Source: Candidatus Tectomicrobia bacterium
GTDB taxonomy: Bacteria > UBA8248
Direction of reading: 5' to 3'
Length of the DNA stretch: 64,000 nt
NCBI GenBank assembly: GCA_016192135.1
Contig: JACPUR010000017.1
Coordinates: 1-64,000 of the forward strand
Made by a program: the position numbers and the translations under genes. The notes below the pieces were generated by a model. The model made no database searches. It was not told the DNA's origin and worked only from the letters and a program-made list of their open reading frames with translations. Below are positions 11,417 to 20,534 of the stretch, piece by piece. Numbering within the stretch: position 1 is the stretch's first letter; every line of letters starts with the position of its first letter.

Positions 11417-12169
11417 ATGGCCATCATGCTTCGCTCTCCGGAGGAGGTGGAGAAGCTCCGGGCCAGCAACCGGGCCGTGGCGCTGGTGATGAAGGAACTG
11501 AGAAAAGTCGTGAAGGCGGGAGTGACCACCCTGGAGCTGGACGCCCTGGCCGAGAAGCTCCTTCTCGACATGGGCGCCAAGCCGGCCTTCAAGGGCTACC
11601 GGGGTTACAGGCACACCATTTGCGCCTCGGTGAACGAGGAGGTCGTGCATGGCATCCCGTCCAAGCGGAAACTCAAGGAGGGGGACATCATCAGCATCGA
11701 TATCGGCGCCAAGCTGAACGGCTATTACGGCGACCACGCGGCCACCCTCCCGGTGGGGCAGGTGAGCGGCGCGGCGCGGCGCCTCATCCGCTGCTGCGAG
11801 CAGGCCCTCGTGAGAGGGATCGAGAAGGCGCGCTCCGGCAACCGCCTTTTCGACATCTCGCACGCCATCCAGGCGCACGCCGAGGAGGCGGGCTTCTCGG
11901 TGGTCCGGGCCTACGTCGGGCACGGCATCGGGACGAACCTTCACGAGGAGCCCCAGGTCCCCAATTTTGGCGATCCCGGGACGGGTCCCGAGCTCAAGCC
12001 GGGCATGGTGCTGGCCATTGAGCCGATGCTCAACGCGGGGGTGGCGGACGTGAAGGTGCTCGGCGACGAGTGGACCGTGGTAACGGCCGATTCCAAGCTC
12101 TCGGCCCATTTCGAGCACACGCTGGCCATCTCCGATGACGGGCCGGACGTGCTGAGCCTGGCCTCATGA
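11417..12169 (+). CDS. map: Methionine aminopeptidase, type I
   Basis: This enzyme removes the initiator methionine from nascent proteins. All metal-site residues of type I enzymes are seen: His78, Asp95 and Asp106 (in [19 protein letters not shown]), His169 (YVGHGIG), Glu202 (AIEPM) and Glu233. It has 250 residues and no N-terminal SH3-like extension. The ATG chosen lies one base after the adk stop; an upstream in-frame ATG would extend it deep into adk and is rejected. Confidence 0.98.
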   Translation: MAIMLRSPEEVEKLRASNRAVALVMKELRKVVKAGVTTLELDALAEKLLLDMGAKPAFKGYRGYRHTICASVNEEVVHGIPSKRKLKEGDIISIDIGAKLNGYYGDHAATLPVGQVSGAARRLIRCCEQALVRGIEKARSGNRLFDISHAIQAHAEEAGFSVVRAYVGHGIGTNLHEEPQVPNFGDPGTGPELKPGMVLAIEPMLNAGVADVKVLGDEWTVVTADSKLSAHFEHTLAISDDGPDVLSLAS

Positions 12170-12459
12170 GAAAGCCGCGCCGGTCGTCCGGGGGTGGCTC
12201 CAGGGGGAAGGGGCGCCCCCCGCGCGAGCGCGAGGAAAGGGCGCCGAAAGAGGACGTCATCGAGATCGACGGGGTCGTGGCCGAGACGCTGCCCAACGCC
12301 ATGTTCCGGGTCGAGATCGAGGGCGGGCACAAGGTGCTGGCGCACATCTCCGGCAAGATGCGGATGAACTTCATCCGGATCCTGCCGGGCGACGCCGTGA
12401 AGGTGGAGCTGTCGCCCTACGACCTGACGCGGGGGCGGATCACGAGCCGTTACAAGTAG
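12166..12459 (+). CDS. infA: Translation initiation factor IF-1 with a basic N-terminal extension
   Basis: IF-1 binds the A site during initiation. The OB-fold body is standard: [20 protein letters not shown], then [20 protein letters not shown] and [15 protein letters not shown]. The protein is 97 residues instead of about 72, because 27 mostly Arg, Lys, Gly and Pro residues precede KEDVIE. No ATG, GTG or TTG exists in frame between the first codon and the body, and the ATG overlaps the map stop (ATGA), so the extension appears real. Its role is unknown; added rRNA contact is a guess. Confidence 0.95.
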   Translation: MRKPRRSSGGGSRGKGRPPREREERAPKEDVIEIDGVVAETLPNAMFRVEIEGGHKVLAHISGKMRMNFIRILPGDAVKVELSPYDLTRGRITSRYK

Positions 12460-12474
12460 CCGAGGAATGAAGCC

Positions 12475-12588
12475 ATGAAAGTGCGCAGTTCGGTGAAGCC
12501 TATCTGTGACAAGTGCAAGGTGATTCGGCGCAAGGGCGTCGTCCGCGTCCTCTGCACCAATCCCAAACACAAGCAGCGCCAGGGCTAG
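12475..12588 (+). CDS. rpmJ: 50S ribosomal protein L36
   Basis: A 37-residue zinc-ribbon protein of the large subunit. It reads [20 protein letters not shown] and then [17 protein letters not shown], with Cys11, Cys14, Cys27 and His32 as the zinc ligands (the zinc-binding version). It has an AGGAATGAAGCC lead-in and lies between infA and rpsM, its usual place. Confidence 0.97.
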   Translation: MKVRSSVKPICDKCKVIRRKGVVRVLCTNPKHKQRQG

Positions 12589-12613
12589 CCGGCGGCGCTG
12601 GAGGGAGAAGGCG

Positions 12614-12991
12614 ATGGCACGCATCGCGGGGGTGGACATCCCGAACGACAAGAACGTGGAGATCGCGCTCACCTACATCTTCGGCATCGGGCGTCCCTCC
12701 GCGCTGAAGATAACCGGGGACGCGAAAATCCCAGTCCACACGAAGATGAAGGACCTGACCGAGCAGCAGATCCAGGCCCTGCGCGAGCTTGTCGAGCGCC
12801 AGTACACCGTGGAGGGCGATCTACGGAGCCGGGTGTCCATGAACATCAAGCGCCTCATGGACATCGGCTCCTACCGCGGCCTCAGGCACCGGCGCGGCCT
12901 GCCGGTGCGGGGGCAGCGCACCCACACGAACGCGCGCACCCGCAAGGGGCCGCGCAAGACCGTGGGATCGAGGAAGAAAGAGACGAAGTAG
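12614..12991 (+). CDS. rpsM: 30S ribosomal protein S13
   Basis: S13 forms intersubunit bridges in the head of the small subunit. Motifs: [28 protein letters not shown] and the C-terminal [20 protein letters not shown] with the basic tail. It has 125 residues and a GGAGGGAGAAGG ribosome site. It opens the alpha block proper. Confidence 0.98.
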   Translation: MARIAGVDIPNDKNVEIALTYIFGIGRPSALKITGDAKIPVHTKMKDLTEQQIQALRELVERQYTVEGDLRSRVSMNIKRLMDIGSYRGLRHRRGLPVRGQRTHTNARTRKGPRKTVGSRKKETK

Positions 12992-13012
12992 GCCACGCGA
13001 GGAGGATCAGAG

Positions 13013-13417
13013 TTGGCGCAAGCGGGCAAGGGAAAGCGGCCGGGGAGCAAGCGGCGCCGGGAGCGCCGGGCCATCGGCAAGGGTCAGGCCCATATCCTGG
13101 CCACCTTCAACAACACGATGATCACCATCTCCGACGCCGGCGGGAACGTCGTCTGCTGGGCGTCGGCGGGGGCCGAGGGGTTTAAGGGCTCGCGCAAGAG
13201 CACGCCCTTCGCCGCCCAGATGGCGGCCGCCTCGGTGGCCAAAAAGGCGCTCGACCTTGGGGTGACCTCGGTGGAGGTCCTGGTGAGCGGGCCGGGCTCC
13301 GGCCGGGAGGCGGCCATCCGCTCCCTGGCGGCCGCGGGCCTGGAGGTTTCGCTCATCCGCGACGTGACGCCGATTCCGCATAACGGCTGCCGGCCGCGCA
13401 AGCGGCGCCGGGTGTAG
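13013..13417 (+). CDS. rpsK: 30S ribosomal protein S11
   Basis: S11 lines the platform near the mRNA exit. Motifs: [33 protein letters not shown]-like [19 protein letters not shown] and [20 protein letters not shown] at the end. It has 134 residues. The start is a TTG preceded by GCGAGGAGGATC; there is no suitable ATG in frame. Confidence 0.98.
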   Translation: MAQAGKGKRPGSKRRRERRAIGKGQAHILATFNNTMITISDAGGNVVCWASAGAEGFKGSRKSTPFAAQMAAASVAKKALDLGVTSVEVLVSGPGSGREAAIRSLAAAGLEVSLIRDVTPIPHNGCRPRKRRRV

Positions 13418-13449
13418 AGCCGGGGCAAGAGAGAGGGGGGTAAACCGGG

Positions 13450-14082
13450 TTGGCTCGATACAAAGAAGCTGTCTGCCGCTTGTGCCGCCGAGAGGGAATG
13501 AAGCTCTTTCTCAAGGGCGATCGCTGCCTGGGGGACAAGTGCTCCGTCGAGAAGCGCGCGTTTCCGCCGGGGCAGCACGGCGCCGCCCGCATCCGAAGCA
13601 AGGTAAGCGAGTACGGCCAGCAGCTCCGGGAGAAACAGAAGGTCCGGCGCGTCTACGGCGTGCTCGAGCGCCCCTTCCGGCGCTACTACGGGGAGGCGTC
13701 GCGGCAGAAGGGAGTCACCGGAGACAACCTCATGCGGCTCCTGGAAACCCGCCTCGACAACGTGCTTTACCGTGCCAGCCTGGCCGATTCCCGGCCGCAG
13801 GCGCGGCAGCTCGTCACGCACAGCCACGTGACCGTCAACGGCCGCAAAGTGAACCGGCCCGCCTATTTGCTGAAGAAGGGTGACGTCGTCTCCCTCAAGG
13901 AGAAGAGCAAGAAGGTCGAGGGAGTCCAGCGGAGCGCCGAGAAGGGGAAGGCGCGCGGCGTGCCGGCCTGGCTGGACGTGGACCTGACGGACATGCAGGC
14001 GAGGATAGTCGAGCTGCCCGGGCTGGCGGACGTTCAGCTCGATATCAACGTGCAGCAGATCGTCGAGCTCTACTCCAAGTAA
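13450..14082 (+). CDS. rpsD: 30S ribosomal protein S4, zinc-binding type
   Basis: S4 nucleates assembly of the body of the small subunit and contributes to decoding fidelity. The N-terminus carries four cysteines (9, 12, 26, 31) in the zinc-binding arrangement. The S4 RNA-binding domain shows [20 protein letters not shown] and [13 protein letters not shown]. It has 210 residues and a TTG start after a long purine stretch (GAGAGAGGGGGG). In Escherichia coli S4 represses the alpha operon; the target is not recognisable here. Confidence 0.98.
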   Translation: MARYKEAVCRLCRREGMKLFLKGDRCLGDKCSVEKRAFPPGQHGAARIRSKVSEYGQQLREKQKVRRVYGVLERPFRRYYGEASRQKGVTGDNLMRLLETRLDNVLYRASLADSRPQARQLVTHSHVTVNGRKVNRPAYLLKKGDVVSLKEKSKKVEGVQRSAEKGKARGVPAWLDVDLTDMQARIVELPGLADVQLDINVQQIVELYSK

Positions 14083-14153
14083 TCGCCGAGGGCGGCAGGC
14101 GCCGCCGCAGCCGCAGGACATGGGGCGGATCGCCGCTCGGAGGGCATAGGCAC

Positions 14154-15167
14154 ATGAGTCAATACGCGGACTTGGTCAAGCCGTCCAGCCTGGAGACGGA
14201 AAAAGAATCGCTGACGGACACGTTCGGCCGGTTCGTCGCAGAGCCGCTGGAGCGGGGCTACGGGACCACCCTCGGGAACGCGCTGAGGCGCGTGATCCTC
14301 GCCTCGCTCCAGGGCGCCGCCTTCACGGCGGTGCGGATCGAGGGCGTCTACCACGAGTTCTCCTCCATCCCGGGCGTGATGGAGGACGTGACCGACATCA
14401 TCTTGAACCTGAAGGAAGTGGTCATCAAGGTGGAGACGGACCAGCTCCCTCTGCGCCTCACCTACCAGCACAAGGGCTCGGCCGCCGAGTTCAAGGCGGG
14501 CGACATCCAGTCGCGGCCGGGGGTGCGCGTCCTCAACCCCGGCCTCCACATCGCCACCCTGAACGAGGAGGCGAACCTGGACATGGAGCTCATCGTGGAC
14601 GCGGGCCGGGGCTACGTCCCCGCCGAGCGGAACGCGGACGCCAACCTGGGGCCGCAGTTCATCCCGATGGACTCGGTGTTCTCCCCCATCCGCCGGTGCG
14701 CCTTCCGGGTCGAGAAGACCCGGGTGGGCGACGTCACCGACTACGACAAGCTCATCCTCGAGGTGGTCACGAACGGTACCATCGCCCCGGTGGACGCCGT
14801 GGCTCACGCGGCGAAAATCCTGAAGGACAACCTCCAGATCTTCATCAACTTCGAGGAAGAGGAGGCGCCTAAGACGCCCGAGGTGGACGAGCGGCGCCAG
14901 AAGCTGGTCGAGAACCTGCGCCGGAGCGTCGAGGAGCTCGAGCTCTCCGTGCGCAGCTACAACTGCCTCAAGAACGCCCGCATCCACACGCTGGGCGATC
15001 TCGTCCAGAAGACCGAGGCCGAGATGCTCAAGACGCGCAACTTCGGCCGCAAGAGCCTGAATGAGATCCGGGAGATCCTCAGCTCGATGGGGCTCTCCCT
15101 CGGGATGGACCTGTCCCAGCTCCGGATCAATCCGCAGGACCTGAACCGGCCGGGCGAGGAAGGCTAG
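14154..15167 (+). CDS. rpoA: DNA-directed RNA polymerase subunit alpha
   Basis: The alpha dimer is the scaffold for core RNA polymerase, and its C-terminal domain contacts UP elements and activators. The N-terminal domain shows [20 protein letters not shown] and [13 protein letters not shown]; the C-terminal domain (about residues 255-325) shows [20 protein letters not shown] and [14 protein letters not shown]. It has 337 residues, complete. The 71-base gap from rpsD is the largest within the alpha block. Confidence 0.98.
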   Translation: MSQYADLVKPSSLETEKESLTDTFGRFVAEPLERGYGTTLGNALRRVILASLQGAAFTAVRIEGVYHEFSSIPGVMEDVTDIILNLKEVVIKVETDQLPLRLTYQHKGSAAEFKAGDIQSRPGVRVLNPGLHIATLNEEANLDMELIVDAGRGYVPAERNADANLGPQFIPMDSVFSPIRRCAFRVEKTRVGDVTDYDKLILEVVTNGTIAPVDAVAHAAKILKDNLQIFINFEEEEAPKTPEVDERRQKLVENLRRSVEELELSVRSYNCLKNARIHTLGDLVQKTEAEMLKTRNFGRKSLNEIREILSSMGLSLGMDLSQLRINPQDLNRPGEEG

Positions 15168-15175
15168 GAGAAGTC

Positions 15176-15607
15176 ATGCGACACCTCAGGACCGGAAAGA
15201 AGCTGGGCCGCACCAGCAAGCACCGCATCGCCATGACGCGGAACCTCGTCACCTCGCTCATCGACGAGGAGCGCGTGCGGACCACCCTCGCCAAGGCGAA
15301 GGAGGTGCGCCGCCACGCCGAGAGGATCATCACCATCGGCCGGCGGGGCGGTCTCCACGCACGGCGCCTCGTGGCGGCCTACCTGATGACGCCGGCCTCG
15401 GTGAAGAAGCTCCTGGAGACCATCGGCCCCCGCTACAAGGAGCGGCCCGGCGGCTACACGCGCATCCTGCGCCTGCCGCCCCGCCCCGGCGACTCCGCTC
15501 CGATGGCGTTCCTGGAGCTGGTGGACCGTGACACCACGCGCGAGAAGGCCAAGCAGGAGCGGCGCCAGAAGAAGCAGGAAGCCGAAGGGGGCCAGGCCGG
15601 CTCCTAG
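15176..15607 (+). CDS. rplQ: 50S ribosomal protein L17
   Basis: L17 lies at the tunnel exit face of the large subunit. The opening MRHLRTGKKLGRTSKHRIAM and the segment AKEVRRHAERIITIGRRG are the family signature, and the end of the body reads APMAFLELVDRD. Its 143 residues include a charged C-terminal tail. It is the last ribosomal gene of the block and is followed by a strong intrinsic terminator. Confidence 0.98.
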   Translation: MRHLRTGKKLGRTSKHRIAMTRNLVTSLIDEERVRTTLAKAKEVRRHAERIITIGRRGGLHARRLVAAYLMTPASVKKLLETIGPRYKERPGGYTRILRLPPRPGDSAPMAFLELVDRDTTREKAKQERRQKKQEAEGGQAGS

Positions 15608-15630
15608 CGGCGTTTATCACCGGCGGAGGA

Positions 15631-15670
15631 GAGGGAGAGCCCGGTCCAGCGGCTCTCCCTCTTTTTTTTT
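15631..15670 (+). terminator. Intrinsic terminator of the alpha operon
   Basis: A perfect 11-bp stem (GAGGGAGAGCC at 15631-15641 and GGCTCTCCCTC at 15651-15661) with a 9-base loop is followed at once by nine T residues. It lies 23 bases after rplQ. This is the strongest Rho-independent terminator in the window and closes the ribosomal superoperon. Confidence 0.95.
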
Positions 15671-15686
15671 GCGAAAGGAGCCCCGA

Positions 15687-16115
15687 ATGACCGGATCGCG
15701 CGGCCGCCCCGACGCGGACGGCTGCTTCGTCTGCGGCCCCGCCAATCCCATCGGCCTCAAGCTCGCCTTCCGCCTGGAGGGGGAGGTGTGTCGGAGCGAG
15801 TTCACGCCGCAGGCGGTCCACCAGGGCTACGACGGCGTGACCCACGGAGGGATTCTCTTCAGCGCCCTCGACGACGTGATGGCGAACTGGCTCTTCCTGC
15901 GGGGGGCCCGCGCCTACACCGCGCGGGGGGAGATCCGCTACCGCGAGCCGGTGCCCGTGGGCACGCCGCTGATCCTCGAGGGGAGGCTCAAGGCCGCGAA
16001 GGGCCGCTTCGTCACCCTGCGGGGGCTCGCCCTGCGCGCCGGGGACGGCGGCACGGTCGCCGAGTCCGAGAGCGTCTTCCACGTGGTCGACCCGGGACGG
16101 GGAGGATGGTCATGA
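15687..16115 (+). CDS. PaaI-type hotdog-fold acyl-CoA thioesterase
   Basis: This 142-residue protein belongs to the single-domain hotdog thioesterases. The N-terminal CFVCGPANPIGLKL and the HGGILFSALDDVMAN segment (the HGG...D active-site pattern) are typical. Such enzymes hydrolyse acyl-CoA esters; the acyl group cannot be predicted. It starts after GCGAAAGGAG, directly downstream of the alpha-operon terminator, and overlaps alanine dehydrogenase by 4 bases (ATGA), so the two are probably co-expressed. Confidence 0.85.
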   Translation: MTGSRGRPDADGCFVCGPANPIGLKLAFRLEGEVCRSEFTPQAVHQGYDGVTHGGILFSALDDVMANWLFLRGARAYTARGEIRYREPVPVGTPLILEGRLKAAKGRFVTLRGLALRAGDGGTVAESESVFHVVDPGRGGWS

Positions 16116-17224
16116 TCGTCGGTATCCCCAAGGAGATCAAGAAGGACGAGCACCGCGTCGCCCTCTCGCCGGGCGCCGTGGAGGCCCTCGCGGCGGCGGG
16201 CCACACCGTCCTCGTCGAGAAGGGCGGGGGGGCCGGGGCGGGCATCGCCGACAAGGAGTACGAGGACGTGGGCGGGCGCATCGCCCTCTCGGCGGACGAG
16301 ATGTGGCGCCAGTCCGACATGATCGTCAAGGTCAAGGAGCCGCTCAGGCCGGAGTACGCCCGCATGCGGGAGGGCCAGATTCTCTTCGCCTTCCTGCACC
16401 TGGCCGCCGCCAAGACCCTCGCGCGGGTCCTCCTGAAGAAGAAGGTCGTGGCCATCGCCTTCGAAACCGTGCGCACCCCGAACGGCTCCCTCCCCCTCCT
16501 CCAGCCCATGAGCGAGATAGCGGGCCGCATGGCCGTCCAGGAGGGCGCGAAGTACCTGGAGAAGAGCATGGGGGGCCGGGGAGTGCTGCTCTCCGGCGCG
16601 CCGGGGGTGCCGAAGGGGAACGTGGTCATCCTGGGGGCGGGGATGGTCGGGAAGAACGCGGCCAAGATCGCCGTCGGGCTGAACGCCGACGTCACGGTGC
16701 TCGACGTGAACCATTCCCGGCTGGAGTACGTGGACGACATCTTCGGGGGCCGGGTGAAGACCCTCACGTCCACCCGGTTCTCCATCCGGGAGGCGGTGCG
16801 GGGGGCGGACATCCTCATCGGGGCTGTCCTTCTCCCCGGCGCCCGGGCGCCCCTCCTCGTGCCGCGCCCGCTCGTCAAGCAGATGAACCCGGGCTCGGTC
16901 ATCGTGGACGTGGCGGTGGACCAGGGAGGCTGCGTCGAGACCATCCGCCCCACCTACCACTCCAAGCCCACCTATGTGGTGGACGGCGTCATCCACTACG
17001 GGGTGGCGAACATGCCGGGAGGCGTCCCCCGCACGAGCACTTTTGCCCTCTCCGCCGCCATCCTGCCCTACACCCTGGAGCTCGCGAACCTGGGGGCAGC
17101 CGAGGCCCTCCGCGCCCTGCCCGAGCTGGCCGGAGGCCTGAACGCGGCCGGCGGCCGGATCACCCATCCCGCCGTCGCCGAGGCGCTGGGGATGAAGTAC
17201 GCGAGGGTGGAGGAGGTGGTTTAG
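16112..17224 (+). CDS. ald: Alanine dehydrogenase
   Basis: NAD-dependent alanine dehydrogenase reversibly deaminates L-alanine to pyruvate and ammonia. Catalytic and substrate residues Arg15, Lys75 and His96 are in place, and the nucleotide-binding loop GAGMVG (175-180) is followed by Asp198. Length is 370 residues, exactly the family norm. The second of two in-frame ATG codons is chosen: GGAGG lies 6 bases ahead of it but directly abuts the first (16106). The start overlaps the thioesterase stop. Confidence 0.95.
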   Translation: MIVGIPKEIKKDEHRVALSPGAVEALAAAGHTVLVEKGGGAGAGIADKEYEDVGGRIALSADEMWRQSDMIVKVKEPLRPEYARMREGQILFAFLHLAAAKTLARVLLKKKVVAIAFETVRTPNGSLPLLQPMSEIAGRMAVQEGAKYLEKSMGGRGVLLSGAPGVPKGNVVILGAGMVGKNAAKIAVGLNADVTVLDVNHSRLEYVDDIFGGRVKTLTSTRFSIREAVRGADILIGAVLLPGARAPLLVPRPLVKQMNPGSVIVDVAVDQGGCVETIRPTYHSKPTYVVDGVIHYGVANMPGGVPRTSTFALSAAILPYTLELANLGAAEALRALPELAGGLNAAGGRITHPAVAEALGMKYARVEEVV

Positions 17225-17243
17225 GAGGGAGGCCATAGGCCCT

Positions 17244-17335
17244 GTCATTCCGAGGGCGTGAGCCCGAGGAATCTGCTTTTGGTTCTTTGTGCGTTAAAAA
17301 TAGAGAAGCAGATTCCTCGCTTCGCTCGGAATGAC
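17244..17335. repeat. Inverted-repeat element with CATTCCGAG ends
   Basis: The outer arms GTCATTCCGAG (17244-17254) and CTCGGAATGAC (17325-17335) are perfect complements, as are the inner arms CGAGGAATCTGCTT (17265-17278) and AAGCAGATTCCTCG (17306-17319). The loop is A+T-rich. Elements with these ends are scattered between genes in many bacterial genomes and resemble REP or MITE-like sequences. It lies between the convergent genes ald and the CoA-transferase. Confidence 0.85.
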
Positions 17336-17358
17336 ATCCAGGGGCGTTTCCCTTTTGT

Positions 17359-17390
17359 CTGTAGGGGCGAGGCATGCCTCGCCCCTACAG
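17359..17390. repeat. Perfect 32-bp palindrome of the GTAGGGGCG family
   Basis: The arms CTGTAGGGGCGAGGCA and TGCCTCGCCCCTACAG are perfectly complementary with no loop. It belongs to the same family as the hairpin elements at 53135, 56238 and 58562. It has no T run on either side, so it is not a standard terminator, though it lies between two convergent gene ends. Confidence 0.85.
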
Positions 17391-17414
17391 AAATTCCCGT
17401 CCGTCGCACTCTTT

Positions 17415-18605
17415 CTACACCACCCCCTCGTCCCTCAATTTCTTCCGCGCGGCGGCGTCCAGCTTGAGGACGGATTCGAGTACCTCGTCCGTGTGCTGGC
17501 CGAGGGAGGGGGGCGGGGTGCGCACGGCGCCGGGGGTGGCCGAGAGCTTGATGGGGACGCCGGTGACCTTGGTCCGCCCCGCCTGGGGCACGTCCACCTC
17601 CACCACCATCTCCCGGGCGAGCACCTGGGGCTCGGCGAACACCTGGTCGAGGGTGTTGATGGGGCCGCAGGGCACCCCCGCCTTGCGCAGCGCCGCCAGG
17701 GTGGGCTGGAGATCCCGGGCGGCGAAGAAGGGGTCGAGGATGGCCTGGAGGGCCTCGCGGTTCCCCACCCGGTTAGCGTTCACGGCGAAGCGCGGGTCCT
17801 GCTTGATGTCCGTGAGGCTCATGGCGTCGCAGAAGCGGCGCCAGAGGCTGTCGTTCCCCACGCCGAGGTTGAAGTAGCCGTCCCGGCACTTGTAGGTCTC
17901 GTAGGGGGTGATGGAGGGGTGCCTGTTGCCCCGCCGGGGCGGCACCTTGCCCGTCGCGAAGAAGCCGGTGGCGTGGTAGGTGAGGAGCGCCACCTGGCCG
18001 TCCAGCATCCCCACGTCCACCATCTGGCCCTCTCCGGTGCGCTCGCGGTGGAAGAGGGCGAGGAGGATGCCGTTCGCGGCCAGCATGCCCGCCGTGATGT
18101 CGGCGACCGAGGCGCCCACCTTGGCGGGGGGGCCGTCCGGCTCCCCGGTCAGGCTCATGACGCCCCCCTCGCCCTGGATGACCACGTCGAAGCCGGGCTC
18201 GCTCTTCCGCGGGCCGGTCTGGCCGAAGCCCGACACCGAGCAGAAGACGGCGCGCGGGTTCAGGCGGTGGATCTCCTCCCAGGGGAAGCCCAGCTTGTCC
18301 AGCGTTCCGGGGCGGAAGTTCTCCACCACCACGTCCGAGGCGCGGATGAGGCCGGCGAGGAGGGCCTTGCCCCTCTCCTTCTTCAGGTCCAGGGTGACGC
18401 TCTTCTTGTTGCGGTTGATCGAGATGAAGTAGGTGCTCACGCCGTTCAGGAAGGGAGGCCCCCAGGCGCGGGTGTCGTCTCCGCCGTCGGGGTTCTCGAC
18501 CTTGATGATCTCGGCCCCCATGTCCCCCAGCATCATGGTGCAGTAGGGGCCGGCCAGGATGCGGGTGAGGTCCAGGACCCGGATGCCAACGAGCGGTGCG
18601 GGCAT
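17415..18605 (-). CDS. CaiB/BaiF-type CoA-transferase (family III)
   Basis: Family III CoA-transferases move CoA between carboxylic acids through an enzyme-bound aspartyl anhydride. The opening GIRVLDLTRILAGPYCTMML, the catalytic Asp169 in KVGASVADITAG and the ENFRPGTLDKLGF segment are all seen. The start is placed at the ATG preceded by GGAGAGACGCCTCAC, giving 396 residues; a start 42 bases upstream adds an unconserved stretch. It lies 49 bases after the beta subunit of the decarboxylase pump, so it may supply or recycle the CoA ester used there. The acyl pair is unknown. Confidence 0.9.
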   Translation of the reverse strand: MPAPLVGIRVLDLTRILAGPYCTMMLGDMGAEIIKVENPDGGDDTRAWGPPFLNGVSTYFISINRNKKSVTLDLKKERGKALLAGLIRASDVVVENFRPGTLDKLGFPWEEIHRLNPRAVFCSVSGFGQTGPRKSEPGFDVVIQGEGGVMSLTGEPDGPPAKVGASVADITAGMLAANGILLALFHRERTGEGQMVDVGMLDGQVALLTYHATGFFATGKVPPRRGNRHPSITPYETYKCRDGYFNLGVGNDSLWRRFCDAMSLTDIKQDPRFAVNANRVGNREALQAILDPFFAARDLQPTLAALRKAGVPCGPINTLDQVFAEPQVLAREMVVEVDVPQAGRTKVTGVPIKLSATPGAVRTPPPSLGQHTDEVLESVLKLDAAARKKLRDEGVV

Positions 18606-18654
18606 GTGAGGCGTCTCTCCTTGAGCGGGTTCGGCCGGCGGGCTCAACTCGCCG

Positions 18655-19779
18655 TCAGGGCTGGAGGAGTGAGATCAACACCCCGGCCGCGACGGCCGAG
18701 CCGATGACGCCCGCCACGTTGGGCCCCATCGCGTGCATGAGGAGGAAATTCTTGGGGTTCGCCTCCTGGCCCACCTTCTGGGCCACCCGGGCGGCCATCG
18801 GGACGGCGCTCACCCCGGCCGCACCGATGAGGGGGTTGATGGGATCCTTGCTGAAGCGGGCCATGACCTTCCCGAAGAGGACGCCCGAGGCCGTCCCGAT
18901 GCTGAAAGCGAGGAAGCCCAGGAGGAGGATGCCCAAGGTTTCGAGCTTGAGGAAGGTCTCGGCCCGCATGGAGGCCCCGACCGAGGCTCCGAGCAGGATG
19001 GTCACGATGTTGAGGAGCTCTCCCTCCGAGGTCTTGAGGAGGCGGTCGACCAGGCCGCTCTCCCGGAAGAGGTTGCCCAGCATGAGCATCCCGATGAGGG
19101 GCACGGCCGAGGGCACGATCAGGCCGCAGAGGATGGTCGAGACGATGGGGAAGAGGACACGGGCCGGCTTGGGCACGGGCTTGAGCTGGAGCATGACCCG
19201 GGATCGCTCCTCCACGGTCGTCAGGGCCCGCATGATGGGGGGCTGGATCAGGGGGACGAGAGCCATGTAGCTGTAGGCGGCGACCGCGACGGGGCCCAGG
19301 AGCTCGGGGGCGAGCTTGGAGGCGGTGTAGATGGCCGTCGGGCCGTCCGCCCCCCCGATGATGCCGATGGCGCCCGCCTGCGGAAGGTTGAAGCCGAGAA
19401 GCACGCTCAGGATGAGGGCGCCGAAGATGGCGAACTGCGCGGCGGCTCCCAGCAGGAGGGTCTTGGGGTTGGCGAGGAGGGGGCCGAAATCCGTCAGGGC
19501 CCCGATCCCCATGAAGATAATGGGGGGGAAGATGCCGAACTTCACGCCGAAGTAGAAGTAGTAGAGGAGCCCTCCCTCGTCGAACATCCCTCCTCCCGGC
19601 ATGTTCGAGAGGAGCATCCCGAAGGAGATGGGAAGCAGCAGCAGCGGCTCGAATTCCTTCACGAGCGCCAGGAAGAGAAGGATGCAGGAGACGGCGATCA
19701 TGAGGAGATCGCCCCACTTCATGGCGTAGAAGCCCGTCTCGCGCAGGAACAGCGACGCCGCGCCGTCCAGGCCCGTCAT
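18655..19779 (-). CDS. mmdB: Sodium-pumping decarboxylase, beta (membrane) subunit
   Basis: The beta subunit of biotin-dependent sodium pumps decarboxylates carboxybiotin and couples this to Na+ export through the inner membrane. The 374-residue protein is highly hydrophobic, with many membrane segments, and carries GGADGPT (142-148) with the essential Asp145. Its ATG overlaps the stop of the biotin-carrier gene by 4 bases. Sequence alone does not separate methylmalonyl-CoA, glutaconyl-CoA and oxaloacetate pumps; the neighbouring carboxyltransferase does. Confidence 0.93.
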   Translation of the reverse strand: MTGLDGAASLFLRETGFYAMKWGDLLMIAVSCILLFLALVKEFEPLLLLPISFGMLLSNMPGGGMFDEGGLLYYFYFGVKFGIFPPIIFMGIGALTDFGPLLANPKTLLLGAAAQFAIFGALILSVLLGFNLPQAGAIGIIGGADGPTAIYTASKLAPELLGPVAVAAYSYMALVPLIQPPIMRALTTVEERSRVMLQLKPVPKPARVLFPIVSTILCGLIVPSAVPLIGMLMLGNLFRESGLVDRLLKTSEGELLNIVTILLGASVGASMRAETFLKLETLGILLLGFLAFSIGTASGVLFGKVMARFSKDPINPLIGAAGVSAVPMAARVAQKVGQEANPKNFLLMHAMGPNVAGVIGSAVAAGVLISLLQP

Positions 19780-20210
19780 GCGATCTCCAGGAGGACTTGG
19801 CCGGTTTCGACCTTGTCCCGCGCCTGGACGCGGATCGAGCGGACGGTGCCGGCCACCTCCGCGCTGATGACGTTCTCCATCTTCATGGCCTCCAGGACGA
19901 GGAGCTTGTCTCCCACGGCAACGGTGTCGCCCTCCTTGACCGCAATCGAGAGCACCTGACCCGGCAGGGGGCTAAGAACGGTGCCGCTGCCGCCGCCGGC
20001 CAGGTGCCGGGGCGGGGCCGCGGCGGGGCGGGGCACCGAGGCGCGGGAGCGGGCCGGAGAGGGAGTGGCGGCCTGGGAAGGGTTTTCTTCCTCGACCTCG
20101 GCGAAGTGCTCCTGGCCGTCCACGATGATCCTGAGCCGGTTCGTCCCCGCCTCGCGCTCGGCCTCGATGGCGTACCGCTTGCCGCCGATGGTCAGGTGGA
20201 ATTTCTTCAA
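19776..20210 (-). CDS. Biotin carboxyl carrier subunit of the decarboxylase pump
   Basis: This 144-residue protein has a C-terminal biotinyl domain with the motif LEAMKMENV; Lys110 is the biotin attachment site. An Ala/Pro-rich linker (about residues 46-75) joins it to an N-terminal segment, the layout of free-standing carriers such as MmdC or GcdC. It shuttles CO2 from the carboxyltransferase to the membrane beta subunit. It overlaps both neighbours by 4 bases, showing tight coupling of subunit synthesis. Confidence 0.93.
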   Translation of the reverse strand: MKKFHLTIGGKRYAIEAEREAGTNRLRIIVDGQEHFAEVEEENPSQAATPSPARSRASVPRPAAAPPRHLAGGGSGTVLSPLPGQVLSIAVKEGDTVAVGDKLLVLEAMKMENVISAEVAGTVRSIRVQARDKVETGQVLLEIA

Positions 20211-20524
20211 CGGGGCCTCCTCAGGGGCGAGCTGGCCCGCCCCCGCGCCGCCCAGCGGGTGGAGCGGCGAGTGACGGAGGGGATGTAGAGCGACGGGCCC
20301 TCGGTCTCGATGAAGTGGGCGGCGGCGGCCGCCAGGACCACCTCCACCCCGGCCCCCTCCTGCGCGGGAGCGGCCGGCCTAGGGGCCCCCACAGAAACTT
20401 GCGGAGCCTCGCGGTAGAGCCAGGTGAGGAGCTGCATCGTCCACATGAGGAGGATGAGGGAGAGGAACACCACCCCCATGCCGATGACGGCGAGGACGAT
20501 GGCCTGCACCAAGAGGGCGAGCAC
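20207..20524 (-). CDS. Decarboxylase pump gamma/delta subunit, OadG family
   Basis: This 105-residue protein has one N-terminal membrane segment (about residues 4-27, rich in Val, Leu and Ile) followed by a Pro/Ala-rich stalk and a basic end (RRSTRW), the layout of OadG/MmdD subunits that hold the pump complex together. Primary sequence is poorly conserved in this family, so the call rests on topology and on position between the carboxyltransferase and carrier genes. Confidence 0.85.
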   Translation of the reverse strand: MLALLVQAIVLAVIGMGVVFLSLILLMWTMQLLTWLYREAPQVSVGAPRPAAPAQEGAGVEVVLAAAAAHFIETEGPSLYIPSVTRRSTRWAARGRASSPLRRPR

Positions 20525-20534
20525 GCCGCGGCTC

